The notes under the pieces are model-generated. The model was not told the origin of the DNA. It was given only the letters and a program-made list of their open reading frames with translations, and searched no databases. A stretch of 64,000 nucleotides of DNA, taken from the NCBI RefSeq assembly GCF_031582965.1, contig NZ_CP134049.1, forward strand, positions 1,116,001-1,180,000. Reading direction: 5' to 3'. This document shows, piece by piece, positions 42,989 to 51,934 of the stretch; position 1 is the first letter of the stretch, and each line of letters opens with the position of its first letter. The DNA comes from Bacillus sp. NEB1478. Its GTDB lineage: Bacteria > Bacillota > Bacilli > Bacillales > Fictibacillaceae. Position numbers and translations under genes: made by a program.

Positions 42989-44131
42989 ATGATTTATCTT
43001 GATAATAGTGCAACGACTAAGCCTTATAAAGAAGTGCTTGATACCTTTGTTACCGTTTCTGAAAAATATTTTGCCAATCCGTCATCTCTTCATTCAAAGG
43101 GAGGAGAGTCAGAGAATTTACTAGGACAAGCAAGGAAATCTATTGCACAGCTCCTAAATGTAACTCCATCTGAGATCGTATTTACTTCCGGAGGGACAGA
43201 AGGAAATAACATAGCCATTAAGGGAATCGCATTTCAACATCAAAACAGAGGTAAACATCTCATCACGACAGGAGTCGAGCATGCTTCATCTTATGAATCC
43301 TTTCAATTTTTAGAGAGTCAAGGTTTTGAAGTAACGTATTTGCCGGTTGATAAAAACGGCAGAGTTTCAATAGAGGACTTAAAAAAGGCATTACGCACAG
43401 ATACGATTTTGGTATCGATGCTGCATGTAAATAATGAGACGGGAACATTGCAGCCTATTAAAGAGATAGGGGAAGTTTTAAAAAATCACCCTAAAGTTTT
43501 TTTTCATGTGGATAACGTCCAAGGAATTGGAAAAGTGCATCTGCCAATAAAAGAATACGGAATCGATCTTTGTACGATTTCTGCTCATAAGATACATGGT
43601 TTAAAAGGGACGGGAGTTTTATACGTAAAGAACGGTGTGACACTATCTGCATTATTTACAGGCGGTGAACAAGAATACCGTAAAAGAGCAGGTACAGAAA
43701 ACGTAGCAGGAATTGTTGCTATGGCTAAAGCATTAAGAATCATGCTTCAAGAAATGAGTTCCAAAAAAGAGCAATTGCTTTCGATTAAGAACACGCTAAT
43801 AACTGGCTTACAATCAATTGAAGACGTCGAAATCAATACACCTCTGAAAGAATCTGCACCCCATATTATTAATTTTTCAGTAAAAAATGTGAAGCCTGAA
43901 GTATTGATTCATGTTCTTGATGAGAAAGACATCTATGTATCAACAAGGTCAGCATGTTCGTCTAAACAAGGCGGCGCGAGCAGAATCCTGCTGCAGATGG
44001 GTCTTGGAGAAAAACGTGCTTCCACTGCGCTGCGATTAAGTACATCTTATGACAATACAAAAGAAGAGATTGAGCACGTCTTGCAAGTCTTAAGAAATGA
44101 AATATCAAATTTAAAAAAGGTAATGAGGTAA
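42989..44131 (+). CDS. nifZ: cysteine desulfurase NifZ (tRNA thiolation)
   Basis: This PLP enzyme takes sulfur from cysteine and passes it to ThiI for 4-thiouridine in tRNA. The 380-residue protein has LDNSATTKP at the N-terminus and GTEGNNIAIKG. The PLP lysine is in SAHKIHGLKGTG and the catalytic Cys in STRSACSSKQGG. The frame is open to 42902, but ATG at 42989 with TTGGAGGA upstream gives the normal N-terminus; TTG at 42986 is an alternative. It is 5 bp from thiI and forms a pair with it, as in B. subtilis. Confidence 0.93.
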   Translation: MIYLDNSATTKPYKEVLDTFVTVSEKYFANPSSLHSKGGESENLLGQARKSIAQLLNVTPSEIVFTSGGTEGNNIAIKGIAFQHQNRGKHLITTGVEHASSYESFQFLESQGFEVTYLPVDKNGRVSIEDLKKALRTDTILVSMLHVNNETGTLQPIKEIGEVLKNHPKVFFHVDNVQGIGKVHLPIKEYGIDLCTISAHKIHGLKGTGVLYVKNGVTLSALFTGGEQEYRKRAGTENVAGIVAMAKALRIMLQEMSSKKEQLLSIKNTLITGLQSIEDVEINTPLKESAPHIINFSVKNVKPEVLIHVLDEKDIYVSTRSACSSKQGGASRILLQMGLGEKRASTALRLSTSYDNTKEEIEHVLQVLRNEISNLKKVMR

Positions 44132-44136
44132 TAAAT

Positions 44137-45348
44137 ATGCTGTATGATCATTTAGTTGTTCGTTATGGAGAATTATCATTAAAAGGTAAGAATAGAAGAC
44201 ATTTTGAGAATCAGCTGTATGAAACTGTTAAACGAAAGCTTCGCATATTTGATAACTTGAAGATTTCAAAGTTATTTGATCGCATCGTTATAGAGTTGAA
44301 TGGTCAACCCCATGAACCTGTAGTAACAGCGTTGCAGGAAATATTTGGTATTCACTCTATTAGTCCAGCGCTTCGTACAGAAAATGATTTAGATGAAATT
44401 AATAAAACAGCTTTGATTGCCTTGAAGGATGCGATGACAAATAACGGAACATTTAAAGTTACGGGTAAACGTTCATTAAAGACGTTTCCTGTAAATTCTA
44501 TGGAGCTGAATCGTGAAGTTGGAGGATATCTTTTACGGAATACTGAGAATATTACAGTAGATGTGCATAATCCAGACGTTGAAGTAAAAGTTGAAGTGAA
44601 AGATACGGGAACATATATCAGCTGCCAAACGTTTAAGGGCGCAGGCGGTTTGCCGATTGGTGTAGGCGGGAAGGCTATGTTAATGCTTTCGGGCGGAATT
44701 GACAGCCCTGTTGCCGGTTATTTAACGATGAAACGCGGTGTTCGAATAGAGGGTGTTCATTTCCATAGTCCTCCATTTACTAGTGAACGTGCAAAACAAA
44801 AAGTTGTGGACTTAACACAGGAGCTTACTCGATTTAGCGGTGGGAAAATAAAACTGCATGTCGTACCGTTTACAGCTATTCAACAAATCATTAAAGATAA
44901 AATACCTGCCAGCTACAGCATGACAATAATGAGACGTGTGATGCTTAAGATTACTGAAAAGTTAGCAGAAAAGAACAATGCTTTAGCTATTGCAAATGGT
45001 GAGAACCTTGGTCAGGTTGCCAGTCAGACGATGCACAGCATGTATGCCATAAATGAAGTGACAAACTTGCCGATTCTTAGACCTGTAATAACGATGGATA
45101 AATTAGAAATTATGGATATATCCCAAAAAATTGGGACTTATGAAATATCTATACGGCCGTATGAGGATTGCTGCACGATATTCTTGCCATCAGCACCAAA
45201 GACAAAGCCGAAGCGAGAAAAGGCGATTAGGTTTGAAGAAAATATTGAAAACTTAGAAGAGCTGATTGAAGAAGCGGTTCAAGGAGTAGAAACCATTATC
45301 CTTGAAGAGGGCAGATCAACAGAAACGACTTTTGAGGAATTATTATAA
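44137..45348 (+). CDS. thiI: tRNA 4-thiouridine synthase ThiI
   Basis: ThiI adenylates and thiolates U8 of tRNA. The 403-residue protein has an N-terminal ferredoxin-like region and a THUMP domain (about 60-165). The PP-loop SGGIDSPVAGYL (about 187-198) follows. There is no C-terminal rhodanese domain, as in Bacillus; sulfur comes from the adjacent NifZ. The conserved DCCTIFLPSAPKTKP is near the C-terminus. Start ATG follows AAAAGGTAATGAGG. Terminator follows. Confidence 0.94.
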   Translation: MLYDHLVVRYGELSLKGKNRRHFENQLYETVKRKLRIFDNLKISKLFDRIVIELNGQPHEPVVTALQEIFGIHSISPALRTENDLDEINKTALIALKDAMTNNGTFKVTGKRSLKTFPVNSMELNREVGGYLLRNTENITVDVHNPDVEVKVEVKDTGTYISCQTFKGAGGLPIGVGGKAMLMLSGGIDSPVAGYLTMKRGVRIEGVHFHSPPFTSERAKQKVVDLTQELTRFSGGKIKLHVVPFTAIQQIIKDKIPASYSMTIMRRVMLKITEKLAEKNNALAIANGENLGQVASQTMHSMYAINEVTNLPILRPVITMDKLEIMDISQKIGTYEISIRPYEDCCTIFLPSAPKTKPKREKAIRFEENIENLEELIEEAVQGVETIILEEGRSTETTFEELL

Positions 45349-45374
45349 AACCCGCAGATTTGCGGGTTTTTTCT
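45347..45374 (+). terminator. intrinsic terminator of thiI
   Basis: AAAACCCGCA-GATT-TGCGGGTTTT followed by TTC forms a short strong hairpin overlapping the thiI stop. Confidence 0.88.
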
Positions 45375-45480
45375 TTGTTATTTTTAAAGTGTTTTGTTAA
45401 ATGGCAGTACTCACAACAATTTCCAAGAATTGAAATGACCAAATCGTCACACATTATTAGTACAAAGGAGGTGAAACAAA

Positions 45481-45669
45481 ATGGCAAACCAAAACAACCA
45501 ATTAGTAGTACCAGGTGCTCAACAAGCTGTTGACCAAATGAAATACGAAATCGCTTCTGAATTCGGTGTAAACCTTGGACCAGATTCAACTTCTCGTGCT
45601 AACGGATCTGTAGGTGGAGAAATCACTAAGCGTCTAGTTGCTCAAGCTCTAGGTGGATACAAAAAATAA
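45481..45669 (+). CDS. sspA: alpha/beta-type small acid-soluble spore protein
   Basis: SASPs coat spore DNA and protect it, then are degraded on germination to supply amino acids. The 62-residue protein has [14 protein letters not shown] with the GPR protease site, and [20 protein letters not shown], both hallmarks. B. subtilis sspA is at this place next to thiI. AAAGGAGGTG is an excellent SD. It should be transcribed by sigma-G, but I did not find a clean sigma-G promoter; CATTATTA at 45452 is only a possible -10. Confidence 0.93.
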   Translation: MANQNNQLVVPGAQQAVDQMKYEIASEFGVNLGPDSTSRANGSVGGEITKRLVAQALGGYKK

Positions 45670-45685
45670 ATAAAACATGGCTAAC

Positions 45686-45711
45686 GGAGCGGGTAATCCC
45701 CGCTCCTTTTT
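45686..45711 (+). terminator. intrinsic terminator of sspA
   Basis: GGAGCGGG-TAAT-CCCCGCTCC followed by TTTTTATTTT. Confidence 0.9.
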
Positions 45712-45808
45712 ATTTTGCATTCGAATGACTAAATTTTTAAAAAATTCTAAAATATATTATAATGAATACATAGTTAACTTGAAAATAAGGGAAGGGTGTC
45801 TAACTAAG

Positions 45809-47386
45809 ATGAATCTAATTGCTCCAGATATCTACAACTTAACTTCAGAAATAGAGACGTATGCAAAAATCCCTGATAAAAAAGCATTAATTTGGATGAA
45901 CGAAACCCATGGAACTAAAACCATTACGTATAAAGAATTAATGGAAAGAACGAACCAAATCGGCAATGCTTTAGATGGATTAGGGTTAACAAAAGGTGAT
46001 CGTGTCCTCATCATCATGCCGCGTCTCATTGAGACTTATGCAGTGTACTTAGCATGTTTAAAAGCGGGAATAGCAGTCATTCCATGCTCAGAGATGCTGC
46101 GAGCAAAAGATTTAAGCTATCGTGTTCAACATAGCGAAGCAAAGGCGATCATTGCCGATTTTCAATTTACAGACCAAGTAAACGAGATCAAAGATGATTT
46201 ACCAACGTTAAATTATAAGATAAGTGCTAATGGAGAAACAAAAAATTGGCTAAGCCTCAAAGAATTAACGAATAATGTAAGCGTTTCTTTTAGCGGTGCC
46301 GAAACAAAGAAAGATGATATGGCATTCTTGTCCTACACATCAGGAACAACTGGGCAGCCAAAAGGAGTCGTTCATACGCATGGTTGGGCTTATGCTCATA
46401 TTCGCACAGCTTCAAAGAATTGGTTAAATATATCTGAAGATGATATTGTTTGGGCGACTGCGGGTCCTGGCTGGCAAAAATGGATTTGGAGCCCGTTCCT
46501 ATCTACATTAGGTACAGGAGCAACAGGTTTCGTCTACCAAGGGAAATTTGATCCCCAAAAATATTTAGGGCTTTTAGAAGACCAAAAAATATCTGTTTTA
46601 TGCTGTACACCAACAGAGTACAGACTAATGGCAAAGGTTGATCATCTAGATCAATACGAATTGACTCATTTAAGAAGTGCCGTTTCAGCAGGCGAGCCAT
46701 TAAATAGAGAAGTCATTGATACGTTCGAGAAATATTTTCATGTTAAAGTCCGCGATGGTTATGGACAAACAGAAAATACTCTTTTAGTAGGAACCATGGA
46801 AGGCATGAAGGTTAAGCCTGGTTCAATGGGAAAACCTACACCAGGAAATGATGTGGAAGTCGTCAATGAGTTTGGTCAGCCTGTAAAAGTGGGAGAAGTT
46901 GGAGATATTGCTGTTCACAAAAGTTCTCCAGCGCTATTTAAAGAGTATTACAAAGACCAAGATCGAACATTAATGGCTTTTAGAGGAGATTATTATATAA
47001 CGGGTGATAAAGCAAAAAAAGATGAAGACGGTTATTTCTGGTTTGAAGGCAGAGGAGATGACATCATCATTAGTTCAGGGTATACAATCGGTCCATTTGA
47101 AGTCGAAGATGCACTTATTAAACACCCCGCTGTTAAAGAATGTGCGGTTGTAGCGAGCCCCGATGAGATTCGCGGGCATATCGTAAAAGCTTTTGTAGTA
47201 TTACGTGACAACACTAAAGGCGATCAAGAATCGCTGACTTCTGAACTGCAAGAACATGTAAAAAAACTGACGGCACCATACAAATATCCACGCAAAATTG
47301 AATATGTAGAAGATCTTCCAAAAACGACTTCAGGGAAGATTCGCCGAATCGAGCTTCGTCAGCTTGAAGCTTCGAAAACAAGATAA
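45809..47386 (+). CDS. ytcI: medium-chain acyl-CoA synthetase-like protein YtcI
   Basis: This AMP-forming acid:CoA ligase has 526 residues and YTSGTTGQPKGVVH, DGYGQTENT and PKTTSGKIRRIE, all adenylate-forming family motifs. It is in the same branch as AcsA. The real acid substrate is unknown, as for B. subtilis YtcI in the same position. ATG at 45809 has AAGGGAAGGGTG upstream. The frame is open to 45677 through the sspA terminator, so that part is not coding. TATAAT at 45758 is a plausible -10. Confidence 0.85.
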   Translation: MNLIAPDIYNLTSEIETYAKIPDKKALIWMNETHGTKTITYKELMERTNQIGNALDGLGLTKGDRVLIIMPRLIETYAVYLACLKAGIAVIPCSEMLRAKDLSYRVQHSEAKAIIADFQFTDQVNEIKDDLPTLNYKISANGETKNWLSLKELTNNVSVSFSGAETKKDDMAFLSYTSGTTGQPKGVVHTHGWAYAHIRTASKNWLNISEDDIVWATAGPGWQKWIWSPFLSTLGTGATGFVYQGKFDPQKYLGLLEDQKISVLCCTPTEYRLMAKVDHLDQYELTHLRSAVSAGEPLNREVIDTFEKYFHVKVRDGYGQTENTLLVGTMEGMKVKPGSMGKPTPGNDVEVVNEFGQPVKVGEVGDIAVHKSSPALFKEYYKDQDRTLMAFRGDYYITGDKAKKDEDGYFWFEGRGDDIIISSGYTIGPFEVEDALIKHPAVKECAVVASPDEIRGHIVKAFVVLRDNTKGDQESLTSELQEHVKKLTAPYKYPRKIEYVEDLPKTTSGKIRRIELRQLEASKTR

Positions 47387-47393
47387 ATAATTG

Positions 47394-47421
47394 AAAAGCA
47401 GGCTCAGGTCTGCTTTTTATT
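47394..47421 (+). terminator. intrinsic terminator of ytcI
   Basis: AAAAGCAG-GCTCAGGT-CTGCTTTT followed by TAT, just after the ytcI stop. Confidence 0.75.
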
Positions 47422-47480
47422 CTGCAAACCCTTATAATACGAAGAAAGTAGATTTTGTGCATAAAAAGGTGGTTAGAACA

Positions 47481-49088
47481 GTGGGAACTTTGTTTCGTAA
47501 TGGAACTATCTACACGTTGGTTGAAGAAGAAAGCAATTGTAGTGCGGTATATGTTGATAATGGCAAAATCATGAAAACAGGAACAGAACATGAACTCACT
47601 GAACAATTTGGTGAATCAATTACTGATTCAGTAGATTTAGAAGGTGGGGTAATGTTCCCAGGTTTTGTGGACAGCCATTTGCACCTGATTGGTCATGGTG
47701 AAAAATTGATCAGATTAGATCTGTCTGAAATGACTTCCGCAGAAGAGATGGAATCAGCATTAAAAGAAAAAGCTAAAACATTAAAAAAAGAGGAATGGCT
47801 TTTAGGTGAAGGCTGGAATGAAAATAATTTTATAGATCGGAAAATTTTTCATAAATTAGAACTGGATCGAATTGCAGAAGGCAGACCCGTCTTATTATCA
47901 AGAGTGTGCAGACATGCATTTTTGGCGAGTTCTAAAGCACTTGAGTTAGCCGACATCACAAAAGAAACACCAGACCCTCCCGGAGGAATTATTAAAAGAG
48001 ATGCAGAAGGTGAACCGACAGGACTGCTGCACGACAGTGCTGCTGATATCGTAAAAAAAGTGGTACCAGAAGTTTCACAAGAATATTTAAATCGAGCATT
48101 AGAAACTTCTGTAAAAAACCTTCTTTCTCTAGGGCTTACAGGAGGTCATTCAGAAGATTTGAGTTACTATGGCGGTGTCGAACGGCCATTAAAAGCTTTT
48201 AAAAATGTATTAGGTCATAAAAATAAATTTAAAGCCCATTTACTTGTACATCACGAAGCGTTAGACGATTTCTTGAAGATTGAGCAGCAATATCAAATGC
48301 CATTTGTCGAATATGGGGCAATGAAAATTTTTGCAGATGGTGCTTTTGGCGGCCGTACAGCGTGGGTGTCATTGCCTTATAATGATGCACCTGAAACATC
48401 GGGTGTATCTATTCACGAAGACGATGATTTATTGAACCTAGTAGAGAAAGCTAGAAGTCATAATAGAAATATTGCTGTACATACGATTGGGGACATGGCA
48501 CTTATCCAAGTACTGAAAATAATAAAGAAAAGTCCTGCAAAATCTGGTAGAGACAGGATCATTCATGCTGGTTTGGTTTCAGAAGAGATTATTAAAGACT
48601 TAAAGGAGCTTCCAGTTATTTTAGATATTCAGCCAGGTTTTATAGGCTCTGATTTTCCTTGGCTGATTGAACGGCTTGGAACAGAGAGGATTCCATATGC
48701 TTATGCATTCAGAACTTTGCTGGATGAAAGTATAATCTGTGCTGGCGGGTCAGATGCTCCAATAGAACCAGTTGATCCTTTATTAGGCATCTATGCCGCT
48801 GTCGCAAGAAGAAAGCCGGATGAATCTCACGAAGGTTATGTACCTGAACAGAAAATCACGCGATATGAAGCAATCGGTCTTTACACATTTGGGAGTGCTG
48901 CAGCAATCGGACAAGAGAATGTAAGAGGCTACATTAAAGAAGGTTATACGGCTGACTTTACAGTGTTTGACCGAGATCTATTTAAAGTACCAATCGATGA
49001 AATAATTGAAGCTAATGTTCTCTATACTATTGTAAATGGAGAAATTGCCTTTCAGCAAACCAATAATAGCTTGACGCAAAAATCATAA
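47481..49088 (+). CDS. ytcJ: amidohydrolase YtcJ
   Basis: This 535-residue metal-dependent amidohydrolase (YtcJ-like, amidohydrolase 3 family) has the first metal motif PGFVDSHLHLIGHG. DGAFGGRTAW, AVHTIGDMAL, IIHAGLVS, GSDAPIEPVDPL and a C-terminal ADFTVFDRD strand complete the fold. It hydrolyses an unknown amide or ester and has no signal peptide. GTG at 47481 with AAAGGTGG upstream is chosen; the longer frame from 47391 runs through the preceding terminator. Order ytcI-ytcJ matches B. subtilis. Confidence 0.88.
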   Translation: MGTLFRNGTIYTLVEEESNCSAVYVDNGKIMKTGTEHELTEQFGESITDSVDLEGGVMFPGFVDSHLHLIGHGEKLIRLDLSEMTSAEEMESALKEKAKTLKKEEWLLGEGWNENNFIDRKIFHKLELDRIAEGRPVLLSRVCRHAFLASSKALELADITKETPDPPGGIIKRDAEGEPTGLLHDSAADIVKKVVPEVSQEYLNRALETSVKNLLSLGLTGGHSEDLSYYGGVERPLKAFKNVLGHKNKFKAHLLVHHEALDDFLKIEQQYQMPFVEYGAMKIFADGAFGGRTAWVSLPYNDAPETSGVSIHEDDDLLNLVEKARSHNRNIAVHTIGDMALIQVLKIIKKSPAKSGRDRIIHAGLVSEEIIKDLKELPVILDIQPGFIGSDFPWLIERLGTERIPYAYAFRTLLDESIICAGGSDAPIEPVDPLLGIYAAVARRKPDESHEGYVPEQKITRYEAIGLYTFGSAAAIGQENVRGYIKEGYTADFTVFDRDLFKVPIDEIIEANVLYTIVNGEIAFQQTNNSLTQKS

Positions 49089-49106
49089 TAAAAATATGTA
49101 TAATGA

Positions 49107-49148
49107 TGACCCAATTGGTGTGTAAGATACCTATTGGGTCATTTTTTG
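49107..49148 (+). terminator. intrinsic terminator of ytcJ
   Basis: TGACCCAAT and ATTGGGTCA arms with a 17-base loop are followed by seven T. Confidence 0.85.
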
Positions 49149-49150
49149 TA

Positions 49151-49245
49151 CCATCGCGTAAATAGAAGAGCAATATGAGAAATACGAGCGCCATACGAAA
49201 AATATGAGCGCTATCCAAGAAATACACACTGCAATATGAAAAAAA
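49151..49245. repeat. phased 20 bp repeat array, locus E (AAATA...GAGCGC)
   Basis: AAATA begins at 49160, 49180, 49200 and 49220, exactly 20 bp apart. A degraded unit follows at 49240 and a preceding half-unit CCATCGCGTA is at 49151. The two central units, AAATACGAGCGCCATACGAA and AAATATGAGCGCTATCCAAG, are the most alike. It sits right after the ytcJ terminator in the 675-bp gap between the convergent ytcJ and nadK genes. It is a different sequence but the same architecture as loci A to D. Confidence 0.7.
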
Positions 49246-49260
49246 AGCATGCCAAACCAA

Positions 49261-49297
49261 AAAAGTGCTGACAATAACGAGTCAGCACTTTTTTTTA
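49261..49297. terminator. isolated intrinsic terminator
   Basis: AAAAGTGCTGAC and GTCAGCACTTTT form a perfect 12-bp stem with flanking A and T tracts. It stands alone between the repeat array and the dispersed repeat. Transcripts from either side would end here. Bases 49298-49404 show nothing I can name. Confidence 0.85.
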
Positions 49298-49404
49298 TAC
49301 ATTTTTTTTGCATGCGAAGAGGAAGGACAGATTCGATGTTGTTTTGCTCCCAATCATAGGAGCACACATGCTTCCTCGAATAAATTTCGAGAAGTCCTTC
49401 ATTG

Positions 49405-49630
49405 AAAAGTTAATTGGAGCGTAAGGGCGAGACTCCTCGAAAATGAAAATCATATTTTCTTCGTGCGATGTAATGCGGCCGTTGCTTTCCTTGTCCTGTG
49501 GGATATGCGGGACAGGTGAGACACTTCATGGCACGCAGTGCAAAGGTGGCTCACCGCACGCCCCACGGAAAGGGAGCAACTGCAGAGAAATTAACCCCAT
49601 TCAAAAGCTTCAAAGTATGCGAACACAGCA
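49405..49630 (+). repeat. dispersed intergenic repeat, copy 4 (longest)
   Basis: The element starts AAAAGTTAATTGGAGCGT, continues GAGACTCCTCGAAAATG, TCTTCGTGCGATGTAATG, GGGACAGGTGAGAC and GGCTCACCGCACGCCCC, and ends in GAGCAACTGCAGAGAAATTAACC. Its left 110 bp matches copy 3 in inverse orientation. Its GC-rich centre (GGTGAG...CTCACC) resembles the common Bacillaceae intergenic element and its end resembles copies 1 and 2. Reading frames crossing it are not conserved coding sequence. Confidence 0.65.
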
Positions 49631-49675
49631 TTCTTATTTTACAGATTTCAAATTCTAATCTTCATCTATCTTCCA

Positions 49676-49762
49676 CCGAGACTAACCGCACGCCCTCGGA
49701 AAGCAGCACGTGTGGGCGGAAATTAACCACACCTAAGAGTAACAAAAGTTACGAAGGCAGCC
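49676..49762 (+). repeat. dispersed intergenic repeat, copy 5 (right end only)
   Basis: ACCGAGACTAACCGCACGCCCTCGGAAAGCAGCACG, then GGCGGAAATTAACCACACC and CGAAGGCAGCCC, repeat the right half of copy 4 (CCGCACGCCCCACGGAAAGGGAGCA). It is adjacent to copy 4 and ends at the nadK stop codon. Confidence 0.55.
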
Positions 49763-49763
49763 C

Positions 49764-50567
49764 TTACAAAAAGCTTCTTTTCACTTTATGCCAGAAGGAA
49801 TTATCTTTTAGTTTTACGGTTTTAATCCGTTTTTCAGTAATTTCAAAACTCATGTTTTCACAATGTTTGATACTCATTGCTTCATTATCCATCCCTATGA
49901 TCGGATAGGTTTGGCTGTTTTCTTGTTTAATTTTAAATGTCATCTTACGGTTGTCGCTGAGTATAAATGAGGATCCAAGCGTACGGTACTGATTGTTATT
50001 GAGGGAAGCAAGTTCGCTGATCTGGTAACAAGCAAGCATTGGATCGACGATAGCTCCATTTACGGACTTATTATAAGCGCTGCTTCCTGTAGGGGTAGAG
50101 ATGATCATGCCATCTCCTCGGAACGTCTCAAAATAAAAATCATCGATAAATACATCGATCTGGAGTGTTGTTATTACTGAGGATCTTATAGAGCATTCGT
50201 TTAAACAATAAAAAGATCCTTGTCCATCAATGTTTACGGAAAGTGCAGGGTATTTTCGAACTTCAATCTGTTCATTTTTCATCGCTTCTATCATTCCAGC
50301 ATGATCATCTATATGAAAATCACAATAGAATCCTACGTCGTCAGAAGCATTTACGCCAAGATATAAACAATCGTCACGGAATCCGGTTTTGCGTACTGCT
50401 TGTAGAAAAGATCCGTCTCCGCCGATACTCGTGATAATATTTGCCTGTTTAGGATCATCAACAATGCTAAAACCAGACTGTGTGGCAAGCTGTTTTAGTT
50501 TCTCTGTTTTCTCGTGGATAGCATCGTCCTTTTTGTAAAAGAAAAATATATGGTTGCGTTCTGGCAT
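49764..50567 (-). CDS. nadK: NAD kinase (YtdI type)
   Basis: NAD kinase makes NADP from NAD and ATP. The 267-residue protein has the GGDGS motif at about residues 49-53 and CLNECS with the NE pair. FRGDGMIISTPTGSSAYN, the conserved glycine-rich loop, and PIIGMDNEAM follow. B. subtilis has two NAD kinases; position next to ytfI/ytfJ points to the YtdI (NadK2) form. The minus-strand SD is TAGGAGGTA. No terminator is obvious after its stop, which abuts dispersed repeats. Confidence 0.9.
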   Translation of the reverse strand: MPERNHIFFFYKKDDAIHEKTEKLKQLATQSGFSIVDDPKQANIITSIGGDGSFLQAVRKTGFRDDCLYLGVNASDDVGFYCDFHIDDHAGMIEAMKNEQIEVRKYPALSVNIDGQGSFYCLNECSIRSSVITTLQIDVFIDDFYFETFRGDGMIISTPTGSSAYNKSVNGAIVDPMLACYQISELASLNNNQYRTLGSSFILSDNRKMTFKIKQENSQTYPIIGMDNEAMSIKHCENMSFEITEKRIKTVKLKDNSFWHKVKRSFL

Positions 50568-50700
50568 TAAAAAATACCTCCTATTGATCTACATCTTTTA
50601 TTCTGTTCTTTTTGCCTTCTATGAATTCTAACGTATACGGTTTCACGTTTAGATTATATGCTTTGTGCCAATAATGAACGAATAGAAGGGAAGAACGAGC

Positions 50701-51372
50701 ATGGAATGGATTTTGTTTTTTGTCGCTGTATTGCTATTATTCACTATTCTCTTAATGCTTTCTACGTTACATATTGAACTGCAATTTGTCCATCGAAATG
50801 ATAATAGTGATGTTCAGATTACATTAAGAATGTACCGTTTTTTGAGGTATACGTTAAAGATTCCACTCATACAATTTGACGCAAAGGATCATGCAGTAAA
50901 AATAAAAGAAGAAAAAAAAGCAAGTTTAGGAACTGAGAAAAAGAAGAAGAAAAGAATCACGTTTCGTCAGTTCAAAAATCAATATAAATCATTTAGAGGC
51001 ATGCTGATACATGTACAAAATTTTTATCATATCATCCGCCATTTTCTTAGCAAAATGAAAGTTGAAAATATTGCCTGGCACAGTGCGGTCGGTTTAGGTG
51101 AAGCATCAGCTTCTGCCATTGCTGCGGGCAGTCTCTGGGGCATTAAGGGAGTTGTTCTTCAGCTGATCAATACGTTTTTTATTTTAAAAGGAAATCCTTC
51201 TGTTTCTGTAGTTCCTGTTTTTCAAGGTATGCATAGTGAAACCCGGTTTTCTTGTATGGTATCTTTTAAAATCGGGCATGCTATTGTCGTTATGTTAAAA
51301 ATAATGAAAGCTTGGCGTGGAACCAAGAATCCATCACGTGCAAATAACGAATATATGACTGGAGGCATGTAA
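50701..51372 (+). CDS. ytfI: DUF2953 membrane protein YtfI
   Basis: This 223-residue protein has one N-terminal membrane segment (ILFFVAVLLLFTILLML) and then a soluble DUF2953 domain. A strongly basic stretch (EKKASLGTEKKKKKRIT) lies near residues 77-93. Function unknown; in B. subtilis ytfI lies beside the sporulation gene ytfJ, and here they are 3 bp apart, so they share a transcript. ATG at 50701 has GAAGGGAAG upstream. Confidence 0.85.
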   Translation: MEWILFFVAVLLLFTILLMLSTLHIELQFVHRNDNSDVQITLRMYRFLRYTLKIPLIQFDAKDHAVKIKEEKKASLGTEKKKKKRITFRQFKNQYKSFRGMLIHVQNFYHIIRHFLSKMKVENIAWHSAVGLGEASASAIAAGSLWGIKGVVLQLINTFFILKGNPSVSVVPVFQGMHSETRFSCMVSFKIGHAIVVMLKIMKAWRGTKNPSRANNEYMTGGM

Positions 51373-51375
51373 AAA

Positions 51376-51846
51376 ATGAATGAACATCCAATCCAGGGTT
51401 TAATGAAAACCGCTATGGAAAATTTGAAAGAAATGATCGATGTAAATACGATAATTGGTGACCCGGTAGAAACTCCTGATGGAAGCGTGATTTTGACGGT
51501 TTCAAAAGTTGGTTTCGGATTTGCTGCTGGCGGCAGCGATTTTGGTAATCAGGATCAATCACAATCCCAGCAACAATCTCAAGGAAACCAAGGATCAGGT
51601 GAGTCTAAAAATTCACCATTTGGCGGAGGGAGCGGAGGAGGAGTTTCGATTACTCCTATCGCATTTTTGGTTGTTAGCAATACAGGAATCAAAACCATTC
51701 ATTTGGATAACAGTACACATCTATATGAGCGTATATTGGATCTTGCTCCAGGTGTAATTGATAAGTTGCAGCATTTAATGAACAAAAATAAACAAAATGG
51801 TTCAGCAAATACTCATCAGCCAAATACACATTCAACAGATTTTTAA
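51376..51846 (+). CDS. ytfJ: spore protein YtfJ (GerW family)
   Basis: YtfJ is a forespore-expressed protein in B. subtilis; the family includes GerW, linked to spore germination. The 156-residue protein starts HPIQGLMKTAMENLKEMIDV and has VSKVGFGFAAGGSDFG. A low-complexity Gln/Ser/Gly linker (about 58-86) follows, then the second conserved half with ITPIAFLVV and a polar tail with NTHQPNTHS. The two-gene unit with ytfI ends at a terminator. Confidence 0.88.
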   Translation: MNEHPIQGLMKTAMENLKEMIDVNTIIGDPVETPDGSVILTVSKVGFGFAAGGSDFGNQDQSQSQQQSQGNQGSGESKNSPFGGGSGGGVSITPIAFLVVSNTGIKTIHLDNSTHLYERILDLAPGVIDKLQHLMNKNKQNGSANTHQPNTHSTDF

Positions 51847-51874
51847 AGCTAACTCTTACGTTAGCTTTTTTTTC
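51845..51874 (+). terminator. intrinsic terminator of ytfIJ
   Basis: AAAGCTAA-CTCTTACG-TTAGCTTT followed by TTTTTC. Confidence 0.85.
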
Positions 51875-51934
51875 TGTGATGTTTTAAGATGGTAGGGTAA
51901 GTACATAATTTTTACCTTAGGAGGAGTATAAATC

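Noticed and set aside
45426..45459. Sigma-G promoter for sspA
   Set aside because: AGAATT or TGAAAT with CATTATTA give spacers of 20 or 15 bp, outside the usual 17-18, so I did not list it.
49498..49908. 136-residue frame across the dispersed repeats into nadK
   Set aside because: It runs over repeat sequence and antisense to nadK, with no SD or recognisable protein.
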